Assembly: GCF_001307275.1 (NCBI RefSeq)
Contig: NZ_CP012831.1
Coordinates: 1,984,001 to 2,048,000, forward strand
Direction: 5' to 3'
Source of the DNA: Pseudomonas fluorescens
Lineage (GTDB): Bacteria > Pseudomonadota > Gammaproteobacteria > Pseudomonadales > Pseudomonadaceae
Length of the DNA stretch: 64,000 nt
The position numbers were made by a program, and so were the translations under genes. The notes beneath the pieces are model-generated. The model was given only the letters and a program-made list of their open reading frames with translations. It was not told the DNA's origin and searched no databases. How positions within the stretch are numbered: the stretch's first letter is position 1; each line of letters opens with the position of its first letter. Below, in pieces: positions 1 through 10,874 of the stretch.

Positions 1-925
1 TGCCGCTGGACACTGCCGCCGAGTGGATGTCGGCGAAGGCGTTTTCCGACTCGTCCAGCAGAATCAGCAGTAACGGAATGCCCAGCCCGGCACCGGCCAG
101 GGCCAGCAGCAACGCGTTGACTTCACCGCTCGGCGCGAAGGCCAGGGTGTAGGCCACGCCCAGGCTCATCAGCCAGAAGTTACCGATGAAGAAACCCACG
201 GCCGTGCCGCCGAAGACGTTCTTGGCGCGTTGGCCGAAGCGTGAGTAGTCGGCGATCAGCGGCAACCACGACAGCGGCATGGCAATAGCGATGTCGAACC
301 CCACCGCCAGCGGCATTGAACCATCGCCCGCCTGGGCCCACAACGCGGCCAGGTCAGCCTTGGCGAACAGGTTCCAGGTCAACCAGATGCAGGCCGCCAG
401 CAGTAACCAGATGCCCCACTTGCGCAGGACCTTGCGCACGAAGGTCAACGGCCCACTCACCGCGAGCAGGGTCGCCAGGGCGCCGAAGAACAGCGTCCAC
501 AGCAGCGGGTTCGAACCCAGGCTGCCTTCGCTGAAGGCCCGCGCGCCGAGCAAACTGGCGGCGTCACGCATGACGATGATTTCGAACGAGCCCCAGCCGA
601 TCAATTGCAGCAAGTTCAACACCGCCGGCACGCTCGCGCCCTTGCCGCCCAGGCTGAGCTTGAGGGCGGCCATGGCCGACAGGCCAGTGTCACTGCCGAT
701 CACCCCGACCGCCGCCAGCAGCAGGACGCCCACCAGCGTGCCGAGGAAGATGGCCAGCAACGAACCGCTCAGGCCCAGGCCCGGCGCGAGCAAGGCGCCG
801 ACTTGCAGGACCATCAGGCCGATGCCGAGGGAGAACCACAGGGAAAACAGATCGCGGGCGCCGAAGACGCGCTTGTCCAGGGGGACCGCGGCGTCAGGGG
901 AGTAGGTGCTGGGTTGGATGTTCAA
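1..925 (-). CDS. cytX: CytX-like NCS1 permease, probable hydroxymethylpyrimidine transporter (3' end outside window)
   Basis: The first 308 codons of a membrane protein are visible; the reading frame runs off the window edge. Translation from a TTG at 925 begins MNIQPSTYSPDAAVPLDK and continues with several hydrophobic segments (for example around residues 27-50 and 58-75) and a hydrophilic stretch LDESENAFADIHSAAVSS near the edge, which fits NCS1 cytosine/purine permeases of the CytX subgroup. In gammaproteobacteria cytX often lies beside thiC and is thought to import the thiamin pyrimidine precursor HMP. Here it is directly downstream of thiC on the same strand, separated by a REP doublet, so co-regulation by the thiC riboswitch is plausible. 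No ATG fits the N-terminus, so TTG is the best start; the ribosome site is weak. The family call is firm, the substrate is inferred. Confidence 0.75.
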   Translation of the reverse strand, partial: MNIQPSTYSPDAAVPLDKRVFGARDLFSLWFSLGIGLMVLQVGALLAPGLGLSGSLLAIFLGTLVGVLLLAAVGVIGSDTGLSAMAALKLSLGGKGASVPAVLNLLQLIGWGSFEIIVMRDAASLLGARAFSEGSLGSNPLLWTLFFGALATLLAVSGPLTFVRKVLRKWGIWLLLAACIWLTWNLFAKADLAALWAQAGDGSMPLAVGFDIAIAMPLSWLPLIADYSRFGQRAKNVFGGTAVGFFIGNFWLMSLGVAYTLAFAPSGEVNALLLALAGAGLGIPLLLILLDESENAFADIHSAAVSSG

Positions 926-968
926 GGGTTGTTATCTCAGAGGAATATTTGTTGTTTTTTTGGCCGCT

Positions 969-1062
969 ATCGCGAGCAAGCTCGCTCCCACAAGGGATCA
1001 CAGGTGCACACAGTTTTTTGTGTCCACAGTAGACCCCCTGTGGGAGCGAGCTTGCTCGCGAT
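969..1062. repeat. REP doublet (REPIN)
   Basis: Two inverted 24-bp REP arms at 969-992 and 1039-1062 (core TGTGGGAGCGAGCTTGCTCG) are separated by 46 bp. They lie in the gap between thiC and the cytX-like gene and could form a long hairpin in the transcript. This is the same REP family as the tandem array at 34.3-35.2 kb. Confidence 0.9.
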
Positions 1063-1096
1063 GAGGGCAGTGAAAACACCGCCCCCTCGGCTCACA

Positions 1097-3262
<2,166 letters not shown>

Positions 3263-3421
3263 AACCCGGCCAGTCTAGACACAACCACCACAGAACGCCA
3301 TCACTCGGGTAAAAGCCGTGATGAATGGCGCATATACAGGATTGTTGCCGTGCCTGCGCGCAACTACACTCGCTACGCCGCGCCTCTTGTGCGCAAACAT
3401 TCGAGAAGTAGGGATCGCCTC

Positions 3422-4861
3422 ATGCTGCGCAAACTTTCACTGGCCCTCGCCGTGTCTTGTGCGTCCAACGGAATGGCCTGGGCTGCCGAAGCGCCCCTGA
3501 CCACCAAAACCGATCTGGTGAGCGTGTATCAGGAAGCGGTGGACAACAACGCCGACCTGGCCGCCGCCCGTGCCCAATACGGCGTCCAGAAGGAAGTGGT
3601 GCCCCAGGCGCGTGCCGGGTTGTTGCCCAACCTTTCGGCCGGCGCCGACCTGAACAACACCCGTACCGAGCTCGACCAGCCGGCAATGACCGCTACCCGC
3701 AGCTCCACGGTCTACCAGGCCACGCTGTCCCAACCGATTTTCCGTGCCGACCGCTGGTTCCAACTGCAGGCGGCCAAGTCCGTCAACGAACAAGCCTCGC
3801 TGCAACTGTCGGCCACCGAACAGAACATGATCCTGCAAAGCGCCGAGAGCTACTTCAATGTACTGCGCAGCCAGGACAACCTGGCCTCGACCAAGGCTGA
3901 GGAAGCGGCGTTCAAGCGCCAGCTCGACCAGTCCAACGAGCGCTTCGACGTGGGCCTGTCGGACAAGACCGACGTGCTGCAATCCCAGGCCAGCTACGAT
4001 ACGGCGCGGGCCAACCGGATCCTTGCCCAGCGTCAGGTCGACGACGCCTTCGAAGCCTTGATCACCCTGACCAACCGCCAGTACAACTCGCTCCAGGGCA
4101 TCGTCCACACCCTGCCGATCCTGCCGCCGGCACCGAACGATGCCAAGGCCTGGGTCGACACGGCGGCCAAGCAGAACCTGAACCTGCTGGCCAGCAACTA
4201 CGCCGTTGATGCCGCCGAAGACACCCTGCGCCAACGCAAGGCCGGTCATGCGCCGACCCTCGATGCGATCGCCCAGTACAAGAAAGGCGACAACGACGGC
4301 CTCGGCTTCACCAACCCGAGCCCGACCGGGCAGCGCTATGGCGGTGATGCCGAGCAACGCACCATCGGTTTGCAATTGAGTATCCCGATCTACAGCGGCG
4401 GGCTGACCAGTTCCCAAGTGCGCGAGTCGTACTCGCAGCTCACCCAGACCGAACAGCAACGCGAAGGCCTGCGCCGGCAGGTGGTGGAAAACACCCGTAA
4501 CCTGCACCGTGCGGTCAACACGGACGTGGAGCAGGTCCAGGCCCGGCGCCAGTCGATCATCTCCAACCAGAGCGCAGTGGAAGCCACGGAAATCGGCTAC
4601 CAGGTGGGCACACGCAACATCGTCGATGTGCTCGATGCCCAGCGGCAGCTGTACACCTCGGTGCGAAACTACAACAACGCCCGCTACGACTACATCCTCG
4701 ACAACCTGCGCCTGAAGCAAGCGGCCGGGACGCTGAGCCCGGCGGACCTGCAGGACCTGTCGCGCTACCTCAAGCCCGACTACAACCCCGACCGCGACTT
4801 CCTGCCGCCGGACCTGGCCCAGGCAGCGGCACAGCAGTTGCGCTCGCGGCCGGCGCAGTGA
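3422..4861 (+). CDS. tolC: TolC family outer-membrane efflux channel
   Basis: A 479-residue protein with an N-terminal signal peptide (MLRKLSLALAVSCASNGMAWA, cleavage predicted after AWA). Two similar halves rich in Gln, Asn and Ala with heptad-like helices fit the outer-membrane efflux protein fold, where three subunits form a channel-tunnel for RND/ABC pumps and type I secretion. Recognisable TolC blocks include LSQPIFRADRWFQLQAAKS, VGLSDKTDVLQSQASYD and GYQVGTRNIVDVLDAQRQLY. The open frame reaches back to 3350, but the signal peptide begins at the ATG at 3422. It is divergent from thiC, as in P. aeruginosa (PA4973/PA4974). No pump gene is adjacent, so it probably serves several transporters. 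Confidence 0.93.
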   Translation: MLRKLSLALAVSCASNGMAWAAEAPLTTKTDLVSVYQEAVDNNADLAAARAQYGVQKEVVPQARAGLLPNLSAGADLNNTRTELDQPAMTATRSSTVYQATLSQPIFRADRWFQLQAAKSVNEQASLQLSATEQNMILQSAESYFNVLRSQDNLASTKAEEAAFKRQLDQSNERFDVGLSDKTDVLQSQASYDTARANRILAQRQVDDAFEALITLTNRQYNSLQGIVHTLPILPPAPNDAKAWVDTAAKQNLNLLASNYAVDAAEDTLRQRKAGHAPTLDAIAQYKKGDNDGLGFTNPSPTGQRYGGDAEQRTIGLQLSIPIYSGGLTSSQVRESYSQLTQTEQQREGLRRQVVENTRNLHRAVNTDVEQVQARRQSIISNQSAVEATEIGYQVGTRNIVDVLDAQRQLYTSVRNYNNARYDYILDNLRLKQAAGTLSPADLQDLSRYLKPDYNPDRDFLPPDLAQAAAQQLRSRPAQ

Positions 4862-4925
4862 AAAACCTGTAGGAGCATGGCTGTAGGGTCAGGCCTTTTG
4901 AAGTAGAACTGTGGGAAGCAAGGCC

Positions 4926-5013
4926 TGTGGAAGCAAAGCTTGCTCGCGATGCAGGCACTGCGGTTTAAGCAAAGACCGGGTTGCATCCATCGCGGGCAAG
5001 CCTTGCTCCCACA
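4926..5013. repeat. Degenerate REP doublet
   Basis: Inverted REP-like arms at 4926-4950 (GCAAAGCTTGCTCGCGAT) and 4989-5013 (ATCGCGGGCAAGCCTTGCTC) lie between the convergent tolC and waaA genes. Further partial GTGGGAGCAAGG copies flank them (4870-4930, 5015-5037). A hairpin here may serve as a two-way terminator. Confidence 0.8.
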
Positions 5014-5044
5014 GACTTTGCACCCACAGGCCTTGCCCCACCAC

Positions 5045-6319
5045 TCAGCCGAGCAACCGCCCCAACCCCTCCAGCAACCGCTGCAACGCGCCCTGGTTGG
5101 TGCGCATCACCTTCAGCCCTGCCTCGGCCATGCGCTGGGCGTCGCGGGGCAGTTCGAACAGACGCTGCACCGCCAGGGCCAGGCTCTCGGCATCTTCCAC
5201 TTCCGCCAGCGCTCCGGCAGCACGCAGTTGCGCGGCGATTTCGAGGAAGTTGAACAGGTGCGGCCCACTGAGCACCGGTTTCGCCAGGGCCGCCGGTTCG
5301 AGCAGGTTGTGCCCACCGTTGGGCACCAGGCTGCCACCGACAAACGCGCTGTCGGCCAACGCGTAGAGAAACAGCAGTTCGCCCATGGTGTCGCCGAGCA
5401 GCACCGAAGCCTGGGCGGTAACCGGCTGGCCGCTGGAGCGCCGCACCGTGACCAGGCCTTCGTTTTCACACAACTGGTGCACTGAGTCGAAGCGCTCGGG
5501 ATGACGCGGCACCAGGATCAGCAACGCATCGGGATAACTGTCGAGCAGCCGACGGTGAGCAGCGAGTACCACTTCGTCTTCACCTTCATGGGTGCTGGCG
5601 GCGATCCACACCGGGCGCTCGGTTGCCTGCCACTGGCGGCGCAAGGCGCTGGCGTCTTCGAGCAGTTGCGGGTCGATGGTCAGGTCGAACTTGATGGAGC
5701 CGGTGACCTCGACGGTTTCCACCCGGGCGCCCAACTGGCGAAAACGCTCGGCTTCGGCTTCGGTCTGTACGGCGAACAGGCTCATCTCGGCGAGCATGGG
5801 CCGGGTGAGCTTGGGAAAGCGTGCATAACCCCGGGCCGAACGCTCCGACAACCGCGCGTTGGCCAGGGCCACCGGAATGCCGCGCCTGGCGCATTGGTGA
5901 ATGTGATTGGGCCACAGCTCGGTTTCCATGATCACCGCCAGGACCGGGCGGACCCGGTCGAGAAAACGCTTGGCGGCACAAGGCAAGTCGTAAGGCAGAT
6001 AACAGTGCTGGATGCGCGGCTCGTTGGCGAACATCGCCTGGATCCGTTCCGACCCGGTGGGCGTCATGCAGGTGACGGTGATGGGCAACTGTGGATAACG
6101 TTGCAGCAAGGCGCGGATCATCGGCGCGGCGGCAATGCTCTCGCCCACCGACACCGAGTGGACCCAGATCCCCCCAGGCACCAGGGTCGGCAGCCCCCAG
6201 GAAAAGCGCTCGCCGATGCGCCGGGCATAAGCCGGCGCCTTGCGTGCCCGCAGCCACAGCCGAATCGCTACCAGTGGCAGCCCCAGATAAAACAACGCGC
6301 TATAGAGAGTTCTGTTCAT
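5045..6319 (-). CDS. waaA: 3-deoxy-D-manno-octulosonic acid (Kdo) transferase WaaA
   Basis: A 424-residue GT30-type glycosyltransferase that adds Kdo from CMP-Kdo to lipid IVA at the inner membrane, the first step of LPS core assembly. It starts MNRTLYSALFYLGLPLVAIRL with one N-terminal membrane anchor. It then shows the WaaA blocks WVHSVSVGESIAAAPMIRAL (containing the proposed catalytic Glu), TCMTPTGSERI, METELWPNHIHQCARRGIPV and VPNGGHNLLEPAALAKPVL. The open frame extends upstream to 6538, but that part is antisense of the LysR gene and not Kdo-transferase-like, so the ATG at 6319 is used. The gene faces tolC. It lies 4.7 kb from the rest of the LPS genes, which matches the PAO1 arrangement. 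Confidence 0.96.
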   Translation of the reverse strand: MNRTLYSALFYLGLPLVAIRLWLRARKAPAYARRIGERFSWGLPTLVPGGIWVHSVSVGESIAAAPMIRALLQRYPQLPITVTCMTPTGSERIQAMFANEPRIQHCYLPYDLPCAAKRFLDRVRPVLAVIMETELWPNHIHQCARRGIPVALANARLSERSARGYARFPKLTRPMLAEMSLFAVQTEAEAERFRQLGARVETVEVTGSIKFDLTIDPQLLEDASALRRQWQATERPVWIAASTHEGEDEVVLAAHRRLLDSYPDALLILVPRHPERFDSVHQLCENEGLVTVRRSSGQPVTAQASVLLGDTMGELLFLYALADSAFVGGSLVPNGGHNLLEPAALAKPVLSGPHLFNFLEIAAQLRAAGALAEVEDAESLALAVQRLFELPRDAQRMAEAGLKVMRTNQGALQRLLEGLGRLLG

Positions 6320-6341
6320 GGCGGCGGAGTTTATCGGTTTT

Positions 6342-7232
6342 TCAGCCGATCGCCTGCAACTGCACGGCAAAACGTTCCGCCAGCCAACGGGCCGCCGGCC
6401 CCAGGGGTTCGTCGCGGCGCCAGACCAGTTCCACCACCAGGGCCGGCGGGGTCCATTCGCTGCTGAGTTCGACCATGTCCCCCAGGTACGCCGGGTACTG
6501 CACCACGTGCCGTGGCAGCCAGGCCCAGCCCAGGCCACTCCTCAGCCACTCGGCCAACACATAGAAACTGTCGGCCCGCCAGACCTGCGGGCTGGCCTGC
6601 TCGCTGCCGGGATAGACGCTGGACTGGGTCGCCATCAACAACTGGCGGTGCCGGGCCATTTCCCGGCAGGTCACATAACCATGGTTCGCCAGGGGATGGT
6701 CCCGGCCGCACACCGTGACCATTTCGACGCTGCCCAGTACCCGGCGCTCCAACGCCTCAGGGATCTGGTCGTGATAGAACAGCAAGCCGAGGTCGGCGCG
6801 CCGCTCCACCAGTTTGCGCGCCACGTCGCCCTGGGCGGCGCTGGCCAGTTGTACTTCGAGGGTGGGAAATTGCTCGGCCAGGGCCGCCAGACTGTCGATG
6901 ACCGGTTGATAGGGCATGGCTTCATCCTGGGCCAGGCGCAGCGACGCTTCCTGCCCGCGCATCAAGGCCAGGGCCCGACCGTTGAGGCGCTCGCACTGGC
7001 GCAGTACCTCCCTCGCCTCTTCGAGCAGGGCTTCCCCCGCGTCGGTGAGCCTGGGCTGGCGGCCGCTGCTGCGCTCGAACAGGCTCACCCCCAAGTCGTC
7101 TTCCAGCAAGGCGATCGCGCTGCTGATGGCCGATTGCGCCTTGCGCTGGTCCCGGGCCACGGCGGAAAACGAACGTTTCTCGGCGACCCCGACAAACAGC
7201 CGCAATTGCTCCAGGTTCCACTGTACGTTCAT
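6342..7232 (-). CDS. LysR family transcriptional regulator
   Basis: A 296-residue protein with a typical N-terminal winged helix-turn-helix (about residues 6-65, with FSAVARDQRKAQSAISSAIA as the recognition region) and a C-terminal effector-binding domain. It is divergent from the small multidrug resistance gene at 7336. The 103-bp gap holds a perfect palindrome (7239-7261) that overlaps its own leader, so it likely represses itself and controls the efflux gene. The effector cannot be told from sequence. It ends 22 bp from the waaA start on the same strand, so waaA may be partly cotranscribed. Confidence 0.92.
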   Translation of the reverse strand: MNVQWNLEQLRLFVGVAEKRSFSAVARDQRKAQSAISSAIALLEDDLGVSLFERSSGRQPRLTDAGEALLEEAREVLRQCERLNGRALALMRGQEASLRLAQDEAMPYQPVIDSLAALAEQFPTLEVQLASAAQGDVARKLVERRADLGLLFYHDQIPEALERRVLGSVEMVTVCGRDHPLANHGYVTCREMARHRQLLMATQSSVYPGSEQASPQVWRADSFYVLAEWLRSGLGWAWLPRHVVQYPAYLGDMVELSSEWTPPALVVELVWRRDEPLGPAARWLAERFAVQLQAIG

Positions 7233-7238
7233 GGCTCA

Positions 7239-7261
7239 ACCTATCTCCATTACAGATAGGT
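7239..7261. promoter_or_regulatory. LysR-type operator palindrome
   Basis: ACCTATCT, 7-bp spacer CCATTAC, AGATAGGT: perfect 8-bp inverted arms containing the ATC-N9-GAT core common to LysR-type recognition sites. It lies between the divergent LysR and SMR genes, 7 bp from the LysR start codon and just upstream of the predicted SMR promoter. Binding by the adjacent regulator is inferred from position. Confidence 0.75.
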
Positions 7262-7267
7262 AATGAC

Positions 7268-7295
7268 TTTACCGCATCTGGGCGATCTCTAGAAT
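7268..7295 (+). promoter_or_regulatory. Predicted sigma-70 promoter of the SMR gene
   Basis: A -35-like TTTACC (7268-7273) and a -10-like TAGAAT (7290-7295) are separated by 16 bp. They lie 40 bp before the ATG and immediately downstream of the LysR palindrome, which would place the palindrome near -50, a usual activator position. Confidence 0.5.
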
Positions 7296-7335
7296 GGCCC
7301 CATCGAAAGACGCAACCGTCAAAGAGGAACTGCCC

Positions 7336-7668
7336 ATGAACGCCTACTACTACCTGGCCATCGCCATCTGCGCCGAAGTGATCGCCACTGTTTCGATGAA
7401 AGCGATCAAGGGCCTGAGCACACCCCTGCCCTTACTGCTGGTCGTCGTCGGCTACGGCACCGCGTTCTGGATGCTGACGCTGGTGGTGCGCACCGTACCG
7501 GTGGGCGTGGCCTATGCGGTCTGGGCCGGACTGGGGATCGTCATGGTCAGCGTGGCGGCGCTGTTCATCTACGGACAGAAACTGGACGTGCCAGCGATGC
7601 TGGGGATGGCGCTGATTGTGTTGGGGGTGGTGGTGATCCAGCTGTTTTCCAAGACCGCCGGGCACTGA
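7336..7668 (+). CDS. Small multidrug resistance (SMR) efflux protein, EmrE/QacE type
   Basis: A 110-residue protein with four membrane helices starting MNAYYYLAIAICAEVIATVSMK. The conserved membrane Glu of SMR pumps is present in helix 1 (CAEV, residue 14), along with the family signature WAGLGIVMVSVAALFIYGQ. Such pumps work as antiparallel dimers that exchange protons for cationic drugs, or for guanidinium in the Gdx subgroup. EmrE-like features (YAVWAGLG) favour drug or quaternary ammonium export over guanidinium export. The ATG at 7336 has an AGAGGAAC ribosome site. The divergent LysR regulator probably controls it. Confidence 0.93.
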   Translation: MNAYYYLAIAICAEVIATVSMKAIKGLSTPLPLLLVVVGYGTAFWMLTLVVRTVPVGVAYAVWAGLGIVMVSVAALFIYGQKLDVPAMLGMALIVLGVVVIQLFSKTAGH

Positions 7669-7698
7669 AAACATACTGATCATCAATTGGAATACTTT

Positions 7699-7791
7699 TG
7701 TGGCGAGGGAGCTTGCTCCCGCTGGATCGCGAAGCGGTCCCATTTCTAGTGGGCGCTTCGCACCCAAGCGGGAGCAAGCTCCCTCGCCACA
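7699..7791. repeat. REP doublet of the GTGGCGAGGGAGC family (REPIN)
   Basis: A 93-bp near-complete inverted repeat. The outer arms TGTGGCGAGGGAGCTTGCTC and its complement bracket an inner pair CGAAGCGGTCCCA / TGGGCGCTTCG. It lies 31 bp after the SMR stop codon and could terminate that transcript. This REP family differs from the TGTGGGAGCGAGC family; other copies in the window are at 52859 and 63508. Confidence 0.92.
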
Positions 7792-7882
7792 GGTTTATCG
7801 CCATCGCGATTGATCACCAACAAAATCCCATCCCTATCGAGTCTGTATACTGCGCCCTTGTCTTGAACACTGAGGTCGCTGC

Positions 7883-9058
7883 ATGCCATCCGTTATTTCC
7901 ACCGACATCCTGATTGTCGGCGCCGGAGTCGCCGGCCTCTGGCTGAACGCGCGCTTGCGCCGCCTGGGGTTTTCAACCGTGCTGGTGGAAAGCGCCAGCC
8001 TCGGTGGCGGGCAGAGTGTCAAATCCCAGGGCATCATCCATGGCGGCGCCAAGTATGCCTTGCATGGCGCCCTGACCGGGGCCTCGGAAGCCATCGCCGA
8101 CATGCCGCGCCGCTGGCGCGAAGCCCTGAAAGGTGACGGTGAACTGGACCTGTCCGGCGTGCGCATGCTGTCCGATGCCCATTACCTCTGGTCCCCCGGC
8201 ACCCTGGCCGGCAACCTCACCAGTTTCTTTGCCAGCAAGGCCGTGCGCGGACGGGTCGACCAGGTCAAGGGCGACCAATTGCCGCCGGCCCTGCAAGACA
8301 AGCGCTTCAAGGGCAAGGTCTATCGCCTGGCCGAGCTGGTGGTGGATGTTCCCAGCCTGATCGAGCGCCTGGCGGAACTGGCTGGCGACAGCCTGCTGGC
8401 CGGGCAGCGCATCGAGCCACTGCGCGAAGCCGGTGAATGGGTCGGACTGAGGGTCGACGACCGTGAGATTCGGGCCCAGCGCATTGTCTTCAGCGCGGGC
8501 GCGGGCACCGCTGACCTGCTCAAAGCCCTGGGCCTGGACAAACCGGCCATGCAGACCCGGCCGTTGCACATGGTCCTGGCCAAGGGGCCGAGCCTCAAGC
8601 CGCTTTACGCCCATTGCCTGGGCGGCGGGCCGAAGCCACGCGTCACCGTGACCACCCACCCGGCCGCCAATGGCCAATGGGTCTGGTACCTGGGGGGCGA
8701 CCTCGCCGAAGGCGATGCCATCGCCCGAGCCCCCGCCGAGCAGATCGCCGTCGCGCAGAAAGAACTGGGCCAATTGCTGCCCTGGATCGACCTCAGCACC
8801 GCGCAATGGGCCACGTTGCGGGTTGACCGCGCCGAGCCATTGCAGTCGGGCCTGACCCGCCCGGACAACGCCTTCCTCGCCGAGCAGGATCGCCTGCTGG
8901 TGGGCTGGCCGACCAAACTGGCCCTGGCGCCGGACTTCGCCGATCGGGTGGTCAACGCGCTGCAACGCGATGGCATCCAGCCCAGTCACCCGGCTCCGCT
9001 GCCGGACCTGCCGAAGCCGCCCATGGGCGTGCCTGCCTGGGAGCAACTGCTGCCATGA
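7883..9058 (+). CDS. FAD-dependent oxidoreductase, DAO (D-amino acid oxidase-like) family
   Basis: A 391-residue protein beginning with a Rossmann FAD-binding motif (ILIVGAGVAGLWLNARLRR, Gly-x-Gly-x-x-Gly at about residues 12-17), followed by the second half of the DAO fold, with IVFSAGAGTADLL as the second nucleotide-contact region. DAO-family enzymes oxidise amino or hydroxy acids (glycine oxidase, glycerol-3-phosphate dehydrogenase, L-2-hydroxyglutarate dehydrogenase); the substrate here is not recognisable. No signal peptide. Its stop overlaps the next gene's start by 4 bp (ATGA), so the two are translationally coupled and probably act in one pathway. The same neighbour pair occurs in P. 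aeruginosa (PA4991/PA4992). Confidence 0.85.
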   Translation: MPSVISTDILIVGAGVAGLWLNARLRRLGFSTVLVESASLGGGQSVKSQGIIHGGAKYALHGALTGASEAIADMPRRWREALKGDGELDLSGVRMLSDAHYLWSPGTLAGNLTSFFASKAVRGRVDQVKGDQLPPALQDKRFKGKVYRLAELVVDVPSLIERLAELAGDSLLAGQRIEPLREAGEWVGLRVDDREIRAQRIVFSAGAGTADLLKALGLDKPAMQTRPLHMVLAKGPSLKPLYAHCLGGGPKPRVTVTTHPAANGQWVWYLGGDLAEGDAIARAPAEQIAVAQKELGQLLPWIDLSTAQWATLRVDRAEPLQSGLTRPDNAFLAEQDRLLVGWPTKLALAPDFADRVVNALQRDGIQPSHPAPLPDLPKPPMGVPAWEQLLP

Positions 9059-9867
9059 GCCAAGCAACCCTGCATGACCTCTATCGCCCTCTGGGCCATG
9101 ACGGCCCGCGGGTTTCCCCCCTGGGCCTGGGCACCGTCAAGCTGGGCCGCGACCAGGGCGTCAAATACCCCAACGGCTTTCAGATTCCCGATGACGACGA
9201 AGCGCGCATGTTGCTCAAACTCGCGCGCGACCTGGGGATCAATCTGATCGACACCGCACCGGCCTATGGTCGCAGCGAAGAACGCCTCGGCCCGCTGTTG
9301 CGCGGCCAACGTCACGACTGGGTGATTGTCAGCAAGGTCGGCGAAGAATTCAGTGACGGCCAGTCACGCCACGACTTCAGTGCCGCCCATACCCGATTCT
9401 CGGTGGAACGCAGCCTCAAGCGCCTGGAAACCGACTACATCGACCTGGTCCTGGTGCACTCCGACGGCAACGACCTGGCGATCCTCAACGACAGCGAGGT
9501 CTACCCGACCTTGGCGGCGCTCAAGCGTGAAGGCAAGATCGGCGGCTTCGGTTTTTCCGGCAAGACCGTCGACGGCGGCTTGAAGGCCCTGGAGCAAGGC
9601 GATTGCGCGATGGTCACCTACAATCTGAACGAACGAGGCGAAAAGACGGTCATTGACTACGCCAACGAACACGGCAAAGCGATCCTGGTGAAAAAGGCCC
9701 TGGCCAGCGGCCACGCCTGCCTGAGCCCCGGGGTAGACCCGGTTCGTGCCAGTTTCGAACTGTTGTTTGAGCATCCTGGGGTCGCCAGTGCTATTGTCGG
9801 CACCATCAATCCGCTGCACCTCGCCCATAACGTCGCGACCGTAGCCACGGTCCTGCGTAAACGCTGA
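9055..9867 (+). CDS. Aldo/keto reductase
   Basis: A 270-residue TIM-barrel oxidoreductase. It starts with the AKR entry block (VSPLGLGTVKLGR) and carries the catalytic residues in order: Asp in LIDTAPAYGRSEE with the following Tyr, Lys in VIVSKVGEEF, and His in DLVLVHSDG. The C-terminal SAIVGTINPLHLAHNV block binds the NADP phosphate. It is expected to reduce an aldehyde or ketone with NADPH in the cytoplasm; the physiological substrate is unknown. Overlaps the FAD oxidoreductase gene by 4 bp and is followed after 34 bp by the unknown gene at 9902. Confidence 0.9.
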   Translation: MSQATLHDLYRPLGHDGPRVSPLGLGTVKLGRDQGVKYPNGFQIPDDDEARMLLKLARDLGINLIDTAPAYGRSEERLGPLLRGQRHDWVIVSKVGEEFSDGQSRHDFSAAHTRFSVERSLKRLETDYIDLVLVHSDGNDLAILNDSEVYPTLAALKREGKIGGFGFSGKTVDGGLKALEQGDCAMVTYNLNERGEKTVIDYANEHGKAILVKKALASGHACLSPGVDPVRASFELLFEHPGVASAIVGTINPLHLAHNVATVATVLRKR

Positions 9868-9901
9868 CGCCGCCCTACGCGGCCTGAAGGAAGGAGCCGA
9901 C

Positions 9902-10867
9902 ATGCCGCGTACGCTCATCAGAAAGAACCCCAGCAACTTCAAGACCCTGCCCCTGTTCGTCGAAGCGACCCCCGAAGGCCTGACTTACCAGAGCGTCGGG
10001 ATGCCGCTGAATTTTGCCCAGACCTTGCAGCGCCGCCGCCCTGTCGCAGTGGCCGATGCCGAGCGTTTTTCCCTGGAGCTGGCGAACCTGGGCGTCTCGG
10101 TGCGCCTGACCCTGCATTGGCAGAACCGCGACTATTGGGTGCTGGTACGCCAGCGTCGGCAGGATCGCGGCGACGTGGTGCTCAAGCTGATTTCCGGCTA
10201 CGTCCCGGCCCATGAACTGAACCTGCCGCTGCTCACCGCCATCAGCGAGATCGCCGAAGAATGCCTGCTGGAAACCCCTGAAGGCTGGCTGGGCGGGCGC
10301 TTCAACGACACCTGGCTGCCAGCCCCCTACGCCACGGCCTTGCACTACCGCGAGGCCTTGCCGTTTCGCCTGACGCCCCTGTCGGGCTCGGCCCGCCCGG
10401 TGCGCAGCGCCAACCTGCAACTGATCGAACGGCCACGGGCCTACGTGCACCTGCCGACGGCATCCCTGCAATTGATCTATGACTTGCGCCTGGACGTGCC
10501 CAAGGAAGCCAAGTCCCTGAGCCTGTTTCACGTCGATGAGCGCCTGGAAGGCGATCAGTTGGTGGCACGCCTGGACCGCAAGCGACCGGACCTGTACCTG
10601 ATGCCGCTGCAGGATGGGCAGCCCTTGCCCGAGCTGTATACCTTGAAAAAGGATCAACTGTACCCGGCCAGCACCCGGGGGCTGTACCTGGCGGAAAGTT
10701 TCGCCCGGCAGGACGGCTGGCTGGTGCGTGACGAGCGGATTCGCTGGAAGGACTGGCTGCGCCAGCAAGGGCTGACGCCACCGGGCAAGGAGTCGAGCCT
10801 GACCCGGCTCAAGGGCAAGGCCCGGCAGTTGCTCAAGAAGATCGTGCCGCGCAAGGTGGCTCGTTAG
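9902..10867 (+). CDS. Conserved Pseudomonas protein of unknown function
   Basis: A 321-residue soluble protein starting MPRTLIRKNPSNFKTLPLFV, with a strong ribosome site (AAGGAAGGAG). No Walker motif, membrane segment, signal peptide or metal-binding cluster is visible. The middle (EISEIAEECLLETPEGWLGG and nearby) and the C-terminus, which ends in a basic tail (KGKARQLLKKIVPRKVAR), are not a family I recognise. I recall homologues being labelled 'metal ABC transporter ATPase', but nothing in the sequence supports an ATPase. It is likely cotranscribed with the oxidoreductase pair upstream and may belong to the same pathway. Confidence 0.8.
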   Translation: MPRTLIRKNPSNFKTLPLFVEATPEGLTYQSVGMPLNFAQTLQRRRPVAVADAERFSLELANLGVSVRLTLHWQNRDYWVLVRQRRQDRGDVVLKLISGYVPAHELNLPLLTAISEIAEECLLETPEGWLGGRFNDTWLPAPYATALHYREALPFRLTPLSGSARPVRSANLQLIERPRAYVHLPTASLQLIYDLRLDVPKEAKSLSLFHVDERLEGDQLVARLDRKRPDLYLMPLQDGQPLPELYTLKKDQLYPASTRGLYLAESFARQDGWLVRDERIRWKDWLRQQGLTPPGKESSLTRLKGKARQLLKKIVPRKVAR

Positions 10868-10874
10868 GCCTGAT

